DNA of 64,000 nucleotides from UBA1227 sp045599345 (GCA_045599345.1 JAZRVV010000019.1:8989-72988), one strand, 5' to 3'. Counted from the first letter of the stretch, positions 34,619-44,378 are shown. Notes: generated from the letters alone by a model not told the origin. Numbers and translations: made by a program.

Positions 34619-37021
34619 TTATTTAATAGGGGATGCGTGCCAGATGTTCTTTGCGTATTCGTCGATTGCTCGATCGGCTGCAAATACGCCAGCGCTTGCT
34701 GTGTTCATAAGCGACATACGTGTCCATGACTTCTTGTCCTTGTATGCTTCCATAAGCTCGTGATGAACTCTGTGGTAGTCATCAAAGTCTGCCATGATCA
34801 TGTATGGATCAACGTGTATAGCGTTTGCAATTTCAGGGAACTGCAAGCCGTTAACGCCGTCGTTCATAAAGTCTATTACTCGACGGATAAGTTGATTTTG
34901 GTTGAAGTAACTGTATGAGTCATAGTGGTTCTGTAAATCCTGAACCTCTGGTGTCCTCATGCCAAAGATAAAGATGTTGTCCTCGCCAACAGCATCATGA
35001 ATCTCTACGTTCGCGCCGTCAAGAGTACCAATAGTTACGGCGCCATTGATCATGAGCTTCATGTTGCCGGTACCGGATGCCTCTGTACCGGCAAGGGATA
35101 TCTGCTCCGAGATATCTGCTGCTGGCATAAGGTGCTCGGCAAGGGAAACATTGTAGTCCTCAAGGTAAACAATCTTGATCTTGCCCTTGATAACAGGGTC
35201 GTTGTTAACAACCTCTGCAAGGTTGCAGATAAAGCTGATAATCTTTTTCGCCATAAAGTAGCCAGCGGCTGCTTTGGCACCAAAGATGTATGTCCTTGGG
35301 ACAAAGTCCATATCAGGATTGTCACGAAGCTCAAGATAGTTCGCAACAATATCAAATGCGTTGAGGAGCTGACGCTTGTACTCGTGGAGCCTCTTGACCT
35401 GTACATCGAAAACAGAGTTTGGATCAATTTCGATGCCTTGAGTCTCCTTGATGTACTTGGCAAATTCAACCTTGTTCTGATATTTGATATCAGCAAACTT
35501 GGTCAGTACCTTGTCGTCATCCTTGTACTTTTTAAGTTTTTCGAGCTCGGCGCCGTCTAAGATGAAGCCGCTGCCGATAAGCTTGGTTATGTAAGCGGTG
35601 AGCTCAGGGTTTGCTTGGCAGAGCCAACGTCTGTGAGCAATACCGTTAGTGACATTTTTAAACTTCTTAGGTGTGAGCCTGTAGAAGTCGTGGAAGATAG
35701 TATCCTTCAAAATCTCGCTGTGGAGTGCGGATACGCCGTTTACGCTGTGGCAAGTTGCAACGCAGAGGTTTGCCATACGAACGATGCCGTTTGAGCAGAT
35801 GGCCATCTCCTCAACCTTATCAGCATCGTGGTAGAGGTCCCAAATGAATGCGCGATAGCGGTTATCTATTTCCTTGATTATCTGATAGATACGAGGGATG
35901 AGGGTGATTACAATATCCTCAGGCCAGCATTCAAGCGCCTCTTTCATTACTGTGTGGTTTGTGTATGCAAATGTCTGTGAAACAAGCTTCCAAGCGTCGT
36001 CCCAACCGAGTCCGCAGTCATCCATAAAGATACGCATGAGCTCTGGGATTGCGAGTGTTGGGTGAGTGTCGTTGATGTGGATAGCCATCTTTTCTGGGAT
36101 GGTATCAATAGACTTGTTTTGACGAAGGTGACGTCTTACAACATCCTGCATAGATGCAGATACAAGGAAGTACTGCTGACGGAGACGAAGGCTCTTGCCT
36201 TCTGGGTGGTTGTCAGCAGGGTAGAGAACTTTGCAGATTACCTCTGCCATAGCCTGTTGCTCAACTGCACGGATGTAGTCACCTTGGTTAAAGAGACTCA
36301 TATCAAAGCCTGGTGCGGCAGCCTTCCAAAGACGAAGTCTTGAGTAAGCCTTGCCGTCCTTGCCAGGTACATACATGTCATAAGGGGTTGCAACGACAGA
36401 TATGGCGTTGCTTGTTTTTGTTACAAAGTAACCGTCTTGCCAACTGCTCTCGATGTCGCCGCCGAATTGAACTGTTACCTTGAGGTCATCCTTTGGCGTG
36501 AGCCAAATCTCACCGCCAGGAAGCCAGTAATCAGGGAGCTCTGTCTGCCAACCGTCGATGAGCTTCTGTTTAAAGATACCGCATTCATAGAGAATGCTGT
36601 ATCCCATTGAAGCGTATCCGCCGGTTGCAAGAGCATCAAGGTAACATGCGGCAAGGCGACCGAGACCGCCGTTGCCAAGACCTGCGTCTGGTTCACATTC
36701 ATAAATCTTGTCTATGCTAATGCCTAGGTCGGCAAGAGCCTTCTTGGCAACGTCACTAAGACCTAAGTTATAGAGATTATTTTTGAGCGAGCGACCCATC
36801 AAAAACTCCATGCACATGTAATAAACTGTTTTGGAATCCTTGTCGTTTTTGATTCGCTCTATATATTCGTGTCCGCCCTCTTGAAGCTTCTCCTTTACAA
36901 CTGTTGAGACAGCCTTGTAAACCTGGTTGTCATCAGCAAGCTCTGGAGTGACGCCGTAAAGGTGTGAAAGCTTCTTTACGATAGCCTCACGGAATTGTTT
37001 TTGTGTCATTGAATAATTCAT
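34619..37021 (-). CDS. glgP: Glycogen/starch/alpha-glucan phosphorylase
   Basis: An 800-residue GT35 phosphorylase of normal length that releases glucose-1-phosphate from alpha-1,4-glucans. The PLP lysine lies in EASGTGNMKLMINGA at about Lys655, followed by the TIGTLDGANVEI motif. The N-terminal GNGGLGRLAACYLD segment is intact. It lies upstream of the GH13 gene in the same direction and is separated from the upstream alcohol dehydrogenase by a terminator. Confidence 0.96.
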   Translation of the reverse strand: MNYSMTQKQFREAIVKKLSHLYGVTPELADDNQVYKAVSTVVKEKLQEGGHEYIERIKNDKDSKTVYYMCMEFLMGRSLKNNLYNLGLSDVAKKALADLGISIDKIYECEPDAGLGNGGLGRLAACYLDALATGGYASMGYSILYECGIFKQKLIDGWQTELPDYWLPGGEIWLTPKDDLKVTVQFGGDIESSWQDGYFVTKTSNAISVVATPYDMYVPGKDGKAYSRLRLWKAAAPGFDMSLFNQGDYIRAVEQQAMAEVICKVLYPADNHPEGKSLRLRQQYFLVSASMQDVVRRHLRQNKSIDTIPEKMAIHINDTHPTLAIPELMRIFMDDCGLGWDDAWKLVSQTFAYTNHTVMKEALECWPEDIVITLIPRIYQIIKEIDNRYRAFIWDLYHDADKVEEMAICSNGIVRMANLCVATCHSVNGVSALHSEILKDTIFHDFYRLTPKKFKNVTNGIAHRRWLCQANPELTAYITKLIGSGFILDGAELEKLKKYKDDDKVLTKFADIKYQNKVEFAKYIKETQGIEIDPNSVFDVQVKRLHEYKRQLLNAFDIVANYLELRDNPDMDFVPRTYIFGAKAAAGYFMAKKIISFICNLAEVVNNDPVIKGKIKIVYLEDYNVSLAEHLMPAADISEQISLAGTEASGTGNMKLMINGAVTIGTLDGANVEIHDAVGEDNIFIFGMRTPEVQDLQNHYDSYSYFNQNQLIRRVIDFMNDGVNGLQFPEIANAIHVDPYMIMADFDDYHRVHHELMEAYKDKKSWTRMSLMNTASAGVFAADRAIDEYAKNIWHASPIK

Positions 37022-37084
37022 TAAACTTGGTCCACCTAACGTTGAAAATATAATAAAAAATATACATTACATTATAATATAAAA

Positions 37085-37111
37085 GCGCCGTTGGTACAAT
37101 ACCAACGGCGC
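37085..37111. terminator. Terminator after the alcohol dehydrogenase
   Basis: GCGCCGTTGGTA and TACCAACGGCGC form a perfect 12-bp stem. On the minus strand TTTTATATT follows, ending the alcohol dehydrogenase mRNA. Confidence 0.85.
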
Positions 37112-37125
37112 AAAAATGTGCCTAA

Positions 37126-38376
37126 TTATTTAATCATAATTTCGTCACGAACGAACTTCTCGAGTTCAGCCTGTGTGAAGATCTGCTTAACTGGGTATGT
37201 TGGAAGTACCTCAGCGATGCAGTGCTCAGCGATCCAAGGAATATCTTCTTCCTTGATGCAATCGAAGCCTGTAGGGATCTCCATACGAGCGTTCATAGCT
37301 TCAACTTCAGCGATGAACTTCTTAGCCTTCTCTTCGTCTGTTGCACCTGTGATGCCAACATAGTCAGCGATCTCAGCGAGCTTGTCATAAACGTATGGGC
37401 CAAGGAGAGCGTCTGAGAATACGTGTGGAAGGATTACAGACATTGCAAGACCGTGAGGAACACCGTACTTACCGCCGAGTCTGTGACCGATACCATGAAC
37501 GTAACCAACGCCGCCACGTGTGAAGCAGAGACCTGCATAGTAAGAAGCAAGGAGCATGTTGCCACGAGCTTCGAGGTCAGAACCGTTGTTGTAAGCCTTT
37601 TCGAGGTTCTCGAAAATAAGCTTGATAGCCTTAAGGCCATAGTCGTTGAACTTCTTGTCGTTGTACCAAATATTTGTGTAACCTTCAACAGCATGAGTCA
37701 TAGCATCCATACCTGTTGTAGATGTAACTTTCTTTGGAAGACCAGCTGTGAGCTCTGGATCAAGAACTGCATAACGAGCACGGATAAATGGATCCATGAT
37801 TGGGAACTTATCGTGTGTTGATGCATCAGTAATAACAGCAGCGATAGTTGTTTCCGAACCTGTACCAGCTGTTGTTGGAACTGCATAGAGTGGAGGTGGG
37901 ATAAGGCCATTCATCTTCTTTGCTGGAAGGAATACCTTGAAAGTACCACTCATCTTTGCTACTGGACGCTCAGGTCTTGCTACGCGAGCAATTGTACCCT
38001 TAGCGCAGTCCATTGGTGAGCCGCCGCCTACAGCGATAACTGCCTGGCAGTTATTCTCTTTGTAGAGCTTAAGAGCTGCTTCAACGTTTTCGATTGTTGG
38101 GTTAGGCTGTACCTCATCATAAACAACGTACTTAACGCCTACTTCGTCAAGAGCCTTGAAAAGGCCATCGAGAAGGTTAAGACCCATAAGGCCCTTATCA
38201 GTTACTACGAGAACCTGATTCTTGCCTTTTTTCTTAACTACTGCTGGAAGCTTTTTGATAGCACCAGGACCATCGATGATTGTTGGATCTGGGAAGAACC
38301 AGCCCCAGCAATACATAAGAGCACAGAATACTACTTCAATAGCTCTCCAGTAGATTTTCTTTAAAGTCCACATCAT
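37126..38376 (-). CDS. Iron-containing alcohol dehydrogenase
   Basis: A 416-residue group III alcohol dehydrogenase; the ATG at 38376 is the first after GGGAGG. The nucleotide loop GGGSPMDCAKG and the metal-binding histidines in DAMTHAVEGY and GVPHGLAMSV are present. Unusually, about 30 hydrophobic or aromatic residues (WRAIEVVFCALMYCWGWFF) precede the normal start of the domain, which could tether it to the membrane or to other proteins. It likely reduces an aldehyde or oxidises an alcohol with NAD(P)H; the substrate is unknown. Single-gene unit. Confidence 0.93.
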   Translation of the reverse strand: MMWTLKKIYWRAIEVVFCALMYCWGWFFPDPTIIDGPGAIKKLPAVVKKKGKNQVLVVTDKGLMGLNLLDGLFKALDEVGVKYVVYDEVQPNPTIENVEAALKLYKENNCQAVIAVGGGSPMDCAKGTIARVARPERPVAKMSGTFKVFLPAKKMNGLIPPPLYAVPTTAGTGSETTIAAVITDASTHDKFPIMDPFIRARYAVLDPELTAGLPKKVTSTTGMDAMTHAVEGYTNIWYNDKKFNDYGLKAIKLIFENLEKAYNNGSDLEARGNMLLASYYAGLCFTRGGVGYVHGIGHRLGGKYGVPHGLAMSVILPHVFSDALLGPYVYDKLAEIADYVGITGATDEEKAKKFIAEVEAMNARMEIPTGFDCIKEEDIPWIAEHCIAEVLPTYPVKQIFTQAELEKFVRDEIMIK

Positions 38377-38559
38377 TTTGTTTACCTCCCTAATAATATA
38401 TGTTAGGACGTCATTTATTATACTATAATGAAATGAATATTGATATAGTAAATCTTCCAAATCTCTTGTACATTTTTAGTGAAATGCACAAATTTGGTGT
38501 CTTTTAACGGACAATCCATATTGGAGTTGCAAGATTTGATTTAAAAACTTGCAAAACTA

Positions 38560-38588
38560 TTGACTAAAAGGTATTAAAGTAGTATATT
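38560..38588 (+). promoter_or_regulatory. Promoter for gdhA
   Basis: TTGACT (38560-38565) and TATATT (38583-38588) with a 17-bp spacer, about 36 nt before the ATG. Confidence 0.7.
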
Positions 38589-38623
38589 TTTTGCGTAAAT
38601 TTGCAAGAAAGGTCTTGAAAACA

Positions 38624-39970
38624 ATGAATGAGTATATCGAAAGTGTAATCGCAAGAGTAAAAGAGCGCGATGCTGATAAGCCTGAATTCATTCAGACTGT
38701 TGAGGAAGTATTCAGCTCTCTTGAGAAAGTAATAGACCAGCGCCCTGACTATGTTGCTGCCGACATCCTTGGCCGCATGGTTGAGCCAGAGCGTTTCATT
38801 AGCTTCCGTGTTGCATGGGTTGATGACGCAGGTAAGGTTCAGGTTAACCGTGGCTACCGCGTACAGTTCAACTCTGCTATCGGTCCATACAAGGGTGGTC
38901 TTCGTTTCCATCCAACAGTAAACCCATCAATCATTTGGTTCCTTGGTTTCGAGCAGACATTTAAGAACTCTCTTACATCCCTCCCTATGGGCGGTGGTAA
39001 AGGTGGTTCTGACTTTGACCCACGCGGCAAGTCAGATGCAGAGGTTATGCGTTTCTGCCAGGCATTCATGACAGAGCTCCAGCGTCACATCGGTCCAAAC
39101 GTTGACGTACCAGCTGGTGATATCGGTGTAGGCGGACGTGAAATTGGTTACCTCTTTGGCCAGTACAAGAGGATTAAGGACGCTTATGAAAATGGCGTAT
39201 TGACAGGCAAGGGCTTCAGCTACGGTGGTTCTCTCATCCGCCCAGAAGCAACAGGCTATGGCGCTATTTACTATACACAGGAAGTTCTCGCTCACGAAGG
39301 CGAGAAGGTAGAAGGCAAGACATTTGCAGTTTCAGGTTTCGGTAACGTTGCTTGGGGTGCTTGCTCAAAGATTGCTGAACTTGGTGGTAAGGCAGTTACA
39401 ATCTCTGGTCCTGATGGTTATATCTATGATCCAGACGGTATCGTAACAAAGGAAAAGCTCGACTTTATGCTCGAGATGCGTGCATCAGGCCGTGACAAGG
39501 TTCAGGATTATGCTGACAAGTTCGGTTGCCAGTTCTTCCCTGGCCAGAAGCCATGGGGCCAGAAGGTAGACATCTGCCTTCCATGCGCAACTCAGAACGA
39601 AATCAACATGGACGAGGCAAAGAAGATCGTTGACAATGGTACAAAGTACTACATCGAAGTTGCTAACATGCCAACAACAAACGAAGCTCTTGCTTTCATC
39701 GTAGAGTCAGGTGCAATCGTTGCTCCATCAAAGGCAGTTAACGCTGGTGGCGTTGCTACATCTGGTCTTGAGATGTCTCAGAACTCTGAGCGTCTTTCAT
39801 GGTCAGCTGAAGAAGTAGATGCAAAGCTTCATACTATTATGAAGAACATCTACAGCGCATCAGTTGTAGCATCTGAGAAGTACGGTCTTGGCTACGACCT
39901 CATCGCTGGCGCAAACATCGCTGGTTTCGAGAAGGTTGCAGAGGCAATGCTCGCTCAGGGTATCTATTAA
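38624..39970 (+). CDS. gdhA: NADP-type glutamate dehydrogenase
   Basis: A 448-residue hexameric glutamate dehydrogenase, which fixes ammonium into 2-oxoglutarate. The ATG at 38624 gives the usual family length; AGAAAGG lies upstream. The substrate segment PYKGGLRFHPTV with its catalytic lysine, PMGGGKGGSDFDP, PAGDIGVGGREIGY and the nucleotide motif GFGNVAWG are intact. It has its own promoter and a strong terminator. In gut clostridia it is a main ammonium-assimilation route. Confidence 0.97.
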   Translation: MNEYIESVIARVKERDADKPEFIQTVEEVFSSLEKVIDQRPDYVAADILGRMVEPERFISFRVAWVDDAGKVQVNRGYRVQFNSAIGPYKGGLRFHPTVNPSIIWFLGFEQTFKNSLTSLPMGGGKGGSDFDPRGKSDAEVMRFCQAFMTELQRHIGPNVDVPAGDIGVGGREIGYLFGQYKRIKDAYENGVLTGKGFSYGGSLIRPEATGYGAIYYTQEVLAHEGEKVEGKTFAVSGFGNVAWGACSKIAELGGKAVTISGPDGYIYDPDGIVTKEKLDFMLEMRASGRDKVQDYADKFGCQFFPGQKPWGQKVDICLPCATQNEINMDEAKKIVDNGTKYYIEVANMPTTNEALAFIVESGAIVAPSKAVNAGGVATSGLEMSQNSERLSWSAEEVDAKLHTIMKNIYSASVVASEKYGLGYDLIAGANIAGFEKVAEAMLAQGIY

Positions 39971-39982
39971 TAGGCAAACCAA

Positions 39983-40017
39983 AAGGGGTTCCCAATCGGG
40001 AACCCCTTAATTTTTTA
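39983..40017. terminator. Terminator after gdhA
   Basis: AAGGGGTTCCC and GGGAACCCCTT form an 11-bp stem around AATC, followed by AATTTTTT. It overlaps the end of the convergent regulator gene and may serve both. Confidence 0.9.
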
Positions 40018-40374
40018 TTTGCGTATTTTGCAGATACAGTCGAATGTCTCGTCGCTGATGACGTGCTCCATTCGACAGGCGTCCTTCTCTGCAATTTCTG
40101 GCGGAACGCCAATGGAAGTGAGCGTCGCTGTAAGGATTGTGTGACGTTCATATACCTTTTTTGCGACAGCAAGTCCTTTGTCTGTGAGCTTTAAATCAAG
40201 TCCCTTAGTGTCCTCGATATAGCCGTCATTTTTCAAAAGGCCGATGGCGCGTGAAACGGATGGCTTGGAAAAGCCCATGTAGTCACAGATGTTAACGGCG
40301 CGAACCGATTTGTTTTTCATTGACAAAATGTAAATGGTTTCAAGGTACATCTCGCCGGATTCCTGTAGTGACAA
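40015..40374 (-). CDS. DtxR/MntR-type metal-dependent repressor
   Basis: A 119-residue protein with an N-terminal winged helix-turn-helix (AVNICDYMGFSKPSVSRAIG) and the metal-binding dimerisation domain (ERHTILTATL, CRMEHVIS). It is like MntR in lacking the C-terminal SH3-like domain and is slightly shorter than most. The start is TTG with AGGAGA upstream; no in-frame ATG fits. It probably represses metal-uptake genes with iron or manganese bound. Target genes are not evident here; its nearest divergent neighbour is a 69-residue protein gene. Confidence 0.88.
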   Translation of the reverse strand: MSLQESGEMYLETIYILSMKNKSVRAVNICDYMGFSKPSVSRAIGLLKNDGYIEDTKGLDLKLTDKGLAVAKKVYERHTILTATLTSIGVPPEIAEKDACRMEHVISDETFDCICKIRK

Positions 40375-40422
40375 CTGCGCTCATCTCCTGTCCTTAAAGT
40401 ATCCTAATTCTATCATAAATAA

Positions 40423-40451
40423 TTGACATAAGCAACTGAGGGGATTAAAAT
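40423..40451 (+). promoter_or_regulatory. Promoter for the 40.5-46.4 kb operon
   Basis: TTGACA (40423-40428) and TAAAAT (40446-40451) with a 17-bp spacer. It points into a run of six same-strand genes with short gaps that ends at the terminator at 46368. Confidence 0.65.
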
Positions 40452-40499
40452 GAAAGTACCGGCCAAGAACTTTTGTTTGTTATTCCGGAGGTGTAGAAT

Positions 40500-40709
40500 A
40501 TGAAACTTATCGAATGCGCAGAACAACTTAGGAACAGTGGCTTTACAGTATATACCTGGAGGCCATCAGAGGGTACAGTAGAACCGGACATCATAGCACG
40601 GAAGAATGGCCAACTTTACAATGTGTACCTAGGACGCGATGCATTTTTAGAAGGCGCAATTAACGCCTTTGCATTTGCGCATAATGCAAGAGTAGTTTAC
40701 GTTATCTAA
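40500..40709 (+). CDS. Small protein resembling a degenerate PD-(D/E)XK fold
   Basis: A 69-residue protein, not recognised. CCGGAGG lies just ahead of the ATG, and it is first in a probable operon, so it is likely translated. Its pattern (TVEPDIIARKNGQLYNVYLG, then helix GAINAFAFAHNA and strand RVVYVI) looks like the core of a PD-(D/E)XK nuclease, with the Pro-Asp retained but Tyr and Gly where the Glu and Lys would be. If so it is a catalytically dead, binding-only version. This is fold guesswork from pattern alone. Confidence 0.7.
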   Translation: MKLIECAEQLRNSGFTVYTWRPSEGTVEPDIIARKNGQLYNVYLGRDAFLEGAINAFAFAHNARVVYVI

Positions 40710-40723
40710 TCTGGAGGGGAACT

Positions 40724-41884
40724 ATGTTATACAATGAATATGGGATATCATTGCTCGGCTTTGGCCTTATGCGACTTCCAACTTTGGAGGATGGCCAAAT
40801 CGACATGGACGAGACAGCACGCATAATCGATTATGCAATAGAGAACGGTGTCAATTACTTTGATACAGCACATCCTTATCACAATGGCACATCAGAGTTC
40901 GTTATTCGCGAACTCTTAAAACGTCATCCAAGGGATAAGGTGTTTATTGCCGACAAGTATCCAGGACATCAACTTTTCAAGGAGCATCACCCAGAGCAGA
41001 TTTTTGAGGAGCAACTAGAGAAGTGCGGTGTTGACTATTTTGACTACTATCTTCTCCACAACGTAAACGATGAGAGCGTACACGTATACGAGGATCCAAG
41101 GTGGAACCTAATAGACTATTTTGTTGAACAAAAGCGTCTTGGCCGTATTAAACATCTTGGCTTCTCGAACCACTCAAGTCCAGAGACTCTGTACAAGTTT
41201 TTAAAGGACCATCCTGGTACATTTGATTTCTGCCAAATTCAGTACAACTATATGGATGAGGAGCTCCAGGACGGAGCCCTCAAATATCAGTATCTTGAGG
41301 AATTTGGCGTACCTATTTGGGTAATGGAACCGGTACGCGGTGGCAAGCTTGCCGAGCCAAACGAGCAGCTGCGCGCGCTCCGACCGGACGAGTCGGAGGC
41401 AGCATGGGCTTTCCGTTGGCTCATGCGCAAACCGCAGGTAAAGGTTATCCTGTCTGGTATGAGCAACTACGATCAAGTAGTTGATAATATCAAGACGTTT
41501 AGCACAGACAAGCCACTGACGGACGATGAGATGGAGCTTTTGGCTTCGATAGCAAAGGAGAAGCGCAACTTCATCCCATGCACGGGTTGTCGTTACTGTG
41601 TGAGCCACTGCCCACAGGGGCTCAATATTCCAAAGCTTTTACAGTTTTACAATGAGGGCAAATACGCTGCCAGCTTAACGCTTGGCATGGCGCTCGAGTT
41701 CAAGCCGGAGGAGACATTGCCAAGTGCATGTATCGGCTGTGGCTCCTGTGAGCAAATTTGTCCACAACAGATTAAAATTTCTGAGTGCATGAGCGAACTT
41801 TGTGATATACTTAATGGTATTCCAAAGTGGGCTGACCTCTGTGAGCAGCGCGCAAGAGAAGCTGAACTGTTGAGGAACAAATAA
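40724..41884 (+). CDS. Aldo/keto reductase with C-terminal 4Fe-4S ferredoxin domain
   Basis: A 386-residue protein. The first ~285 residues form an aldo/keto reductase barrel (GFGLMRLP start, NYFDTAHPYH with the catalytic Tyr region). The C-terminal part carries two cysteine clusters, CTGCRYCVSHCP and CIGCGSCEQICP, which bind two 4Fe-4S centres. Such enzymes are common in anaerobes and may couple ferredoxin to carbonyl reduction; substrate unknown. CTGGAGGGG lies ahead of the ATG. The next gene starts 1 nt after its stop. Confidence 0.93.
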   Translation: MLYNEYGISLLGFGLMRLPTLEDGQIDMDETARIIDYAIENGVNYFDTAHPYHNGTSEFVIRELLKRHPRDKVFIADKYPGHQLFKEHHPEQIFEEQLEKCGVDYFDYYLLHNVNDESVHVYEDPRWNLIDYFVEQKRLGRIKHLGFSNHSSPETLYKFLKDHPGTFDFCQIQYNYMDEELQDGALKYQYLEEFGVPIWVMEPVRGGKLAEPNEQLRALRPDESEAAWAFRWLMRKPQVKVILSGMSNYDQVVDNIKTFSTDKPLTDDEMELLASIAKEKRNFIPCTGCRYCVSHCPQGLNIPKLLQFYNEGKYAASLTLGMALEFKPEETLPSACIGCGSCEQICPQQIKISECMSELCDILNGIPKWADLCEQRAREAELLRNK

Positions 41885-41885
41885 C

Positions 41886-43037
41886 ATGTACGAGAAACTA
41901 TCTAGTGAACTTGAAAATAGAATACTGGCACAGCAAAACCGTACTTTGAACGAACCTCCTCGTCGCGTGGACAATCCACACGATAGGGGGTCCGCTTGGC
42001 GTCCGGCATATGTAAGGGATGCGGACAAGATTCTTCACTGTCCGTTTTATAACCGATATGCCGACAAGACGCAGGTATTTAGTTTTTATAAAAACGATGA
42101 TATCTCGCGTCGCGGAGCACACGTACAGTTCGTGTCCCGCAACGCGCGTACAATCGGCCGGGCATTGGGGCTTGATTTGGACCTCATCGAAGCAATTGCA
42201 CTCGGCCACGACATTGGCCATACGCCGTTTGGCCATGCGGGCGAGAAGTATCTCGATGAGCTTTACTATGCACATGCCGGCCGACATTTCGCGCACAATA
42301 TCCATTCCGTGCGCGTGCTTGATACCATCTTTCCGCTCAACCTCACGCTCGATACCTTGTCAGGTATCGCAAGCCATGACGGTGAGCTGGAACTGAGGGA
42401 ATATCGCCCAGATGTGACTCAGACATTTGAGACTTTTGATATGGCAATTGAAAATTGCTACCTTGATAAGGGCAATATTTTAAAACTTGTTCCAAACACA
42501 CTTGAGGGCTGTGTTGTCAGGATATCTGACATAATCTCATACCTTGGCAAGGACAGGCAGGATGCGGAAAAGCTTGCTCGTCACAACGAGTATGAGGACA
42601 CTGCAATAGGAACCTTCAACGCAGAAATAATTAACAACCTTATTGTCAACATAATTGAGAACAGTTTTGGCAAAGATTTCATTGCAATGGACGACGAGCA
42701 CTTTGCTGCGCTGTCCCTTGCGAAGAAGGAAAATTATGATAAAATCTACCTTACAAACAATCTAGATCCGATTGTAAGGCCAATGATGGAAAAGATATAT
42801 GAGCGCCTCTTAAATGACGTAGTTACGAACAATTTAGAGAGCCCAATATTTACTCATCACATTGAACTTGTTGAAAATAGTTACTACCGTAAAGGCAAAT
42901 CCCTTTACAGTGATGAGACGGAGCCAAATCAACTTGTGGTTGACTATATTGCGTCTATGACAGACGACTATTTCATTGATTTATATACTCGCCTCTTTGG
43001 TGAGACACCGATAGAATTTAAAGGATATTTCGATTGA
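41886..43037 (+). CDS. dGTPase-like deoxynucleotide triphosphohydrolase (HD domain)
   Basis: A 383-residue HD-domain protein of the Dgt-like family, which hydrolyses dNTPs to deoxynucleosides and triphosphate. The metal-binding HD motif is ALGHDIGHTPFGHAGE at about residues 99-114, and GIASHDGELE carries a later metal ligand. The RRTHVQFV-type nucleotide segment appears as RRGAHVQFVSRNART. Substrate preference cannot be told. It is tightly packed between the reductase and rimO. Confidence 0.9.
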   Translation: MYEKLSSELENRILAQQNRTLNEPPRRVDNPHDRGSAWRPAYVRDADKILHCPFYNRYADKTQVFSFYKNDDISRRGAHVQFVSRNARTIGRALGLDLDLIEAIALGHDIGHTPFGHAGEKYLDELYYAHAGRHFAHNIHSVRVLDTIFPLNLTLDTLSGIASHDGELELREYRPDVTQTFETFDMAIENCYLDKGNILKLVPNTLEGCVVRISDIISYLGKDRQDAEKLARHNEYEDTAIGTFNAEIINNLIVNIIENSFGKDFIAMDDEHFAALSLAKKENYDKIYLTNNLDPIVRPMMEKIYERLLNDVVTNNLESPIFTHHIELVENSYYRKGKSLYSDETEPNQLVVDYIASMTDDYFIDLYTRLFGETPIEFKGYFD

Positions 43038-43052
43038 TTGTAGGAGGCTATT

Positions 43053-44378
43053 ATGGCAAAAATAGGAATGATTTCTCTTGGCTGCCCTAAAAACCAGGTT
43101 GATGCTGAATTGATGCTTGCAAAGCTTACATCAGACGGTCACGAAATTTCGGGTGAAATTTCTGGTTGTGACGTTGTTATCATCAACACATGCGGTTTTA
43201 TTGAGGATGCCAAGCGCGAGGCAATTGACAATATCCTTGAAATGGCAGACTACAAGGATGCCGGTGAAATCAAGAAGATTGTTGTTACAGGTTGCCTTGC
43301 TGAGCGCTATAAAGCAGAAATACTGGAAGAACTTCCAGAGGTTGATGCTGTTGTTGGCCTTGGCAACAACGGCAACATTTCTGATATTGTGTCTCAGGTT
43401 ATAAATGCCGAGACACCAATTGTTGCAATAGGCGAGCGTGAGGACCTCCCACTCTGTGGCGAGCGCCTTCTCACAACACCGGATTACTGGGGATATCTCA
43501 AGATAGCAGATGGTTGTTCCAACCACTGCACCTATTGTGCTATCCCATCAATCCGTGGCGAGATGAGGAGCCGCCCGATTGAGGAGTGCGTTGAGGAGGC
43601 CAAGGCACTTGCTGCCGACGGCATCAAGGAACTCATCGTCATCGCTCAGGATACCACTCGCTATGGCGAGGACCTCTACGGCGAGCCAAAACTCCACGAG
43701 CTTTTGCCAAAGCTCTGTGAGATTGACGGGCTCGAGTGGATTAGGATCCTCTACTGCTATCCTGACCGCCTCTCTGATGAACTCATCGATGTCATTGCAA
43801 GAGAGGACAAGATTTGTAAATACATTGATTTGCCACTTCAGCACTGTAATAAAGAAGTGTTAAAACGCATGAATCGTCACGGTGACAGGGAATCATTAAC
43901 AGAACTCATAAACAAACTCCGTGACAAGATTCCAGGCGTATGCATCAGGACTACACTCATCACAGGCTTCCCAGGCGAGACAGAGGAACAGTTCACAGAA
44001 CTCTCCCTGTTTGTTCACGAGATAGGCTTTGACAACTTGGGTTGCTTTGCTTATTCGCCAGAGGAAGGGACACCAGCAGCATCGTTCGAGGACCAACTCG
44101 AAGAGGATGAAAAAGTTCATCGTGGCGAGTTGATAATGGATGCTCAATATGGTATAGTCTTAAAGAATAATGAGGCATTAGTAGGTAAAACCTTAAAAGT
44201 AATCGTTGATGGATACGATCCATACAACGATATTTACGAGGGCAGGACCTATCGCGATGCCCCAGAAATCGACGGTAAAATCAGTTTTGTATGTGACGGC
44301 TCATTACAGCCTGGTACATTTGTAGATGTAACAGTGACTGGATTTAATGAGTACGACCTCTTGGGAGAGTGCCAATGA
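43053..44378 (+). CDS. rimO: Ribosomal protein S12 methylthiotransferase RimO
   Basis: A 441-residue radical-SAM enzyme that methylthiolates an aspartate of ribosomal protein S12. The N-terminal domain begins with the family signature SLGCPKNQVDAELML and holds further cluster cysteines (NTCGF, VTGCLA). The radical-SAM motif CSNHCTYC lies at about Cys155, Cys159 and Cys162, and a TRAM domain closes the protein. Its stop overlaps the pgsA start by 4 nt; rimO-pgsA is a standard clostridial pair. Confidence 0.96.
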   Translation: MAKIGMISLGCPKNQVDAELMLAKLTSDGHEISGEISGCDVVIINTCGFIEDAKREAIDNILEMADYKDAGEIKKIVVTGCLAERYKAEILEELPEVDAVVGLGNNGNISDIVSQVINAETPIVAIGEREDLPLCGERLLTTPDYWGYLKIADGCSNHCTYCAIPSIRGEMRSRPIEECVEEAKALAADGIKELIVIAQDTTRYGEDLYGEPKLHELLPKLCEIDGLEWIRILYCYPDRLSDELIDVIAREDKICKYIDLPLQHCNKEVLKRMNRHGDRESLTELINKLRDKIPGVCIRTTLITGFPGETEEQFTELSLFVHEIGFDNLGCFAYSPEEGTPAASFEDQLEEDEKVHRGELIMDAQYGIVLKNNEALVGKTLKVIVDGYDPYNDIYEGRTYRDAPEIDGKISFVCDGSLQPGTFVDVTVTGFNEYDLLGECQ

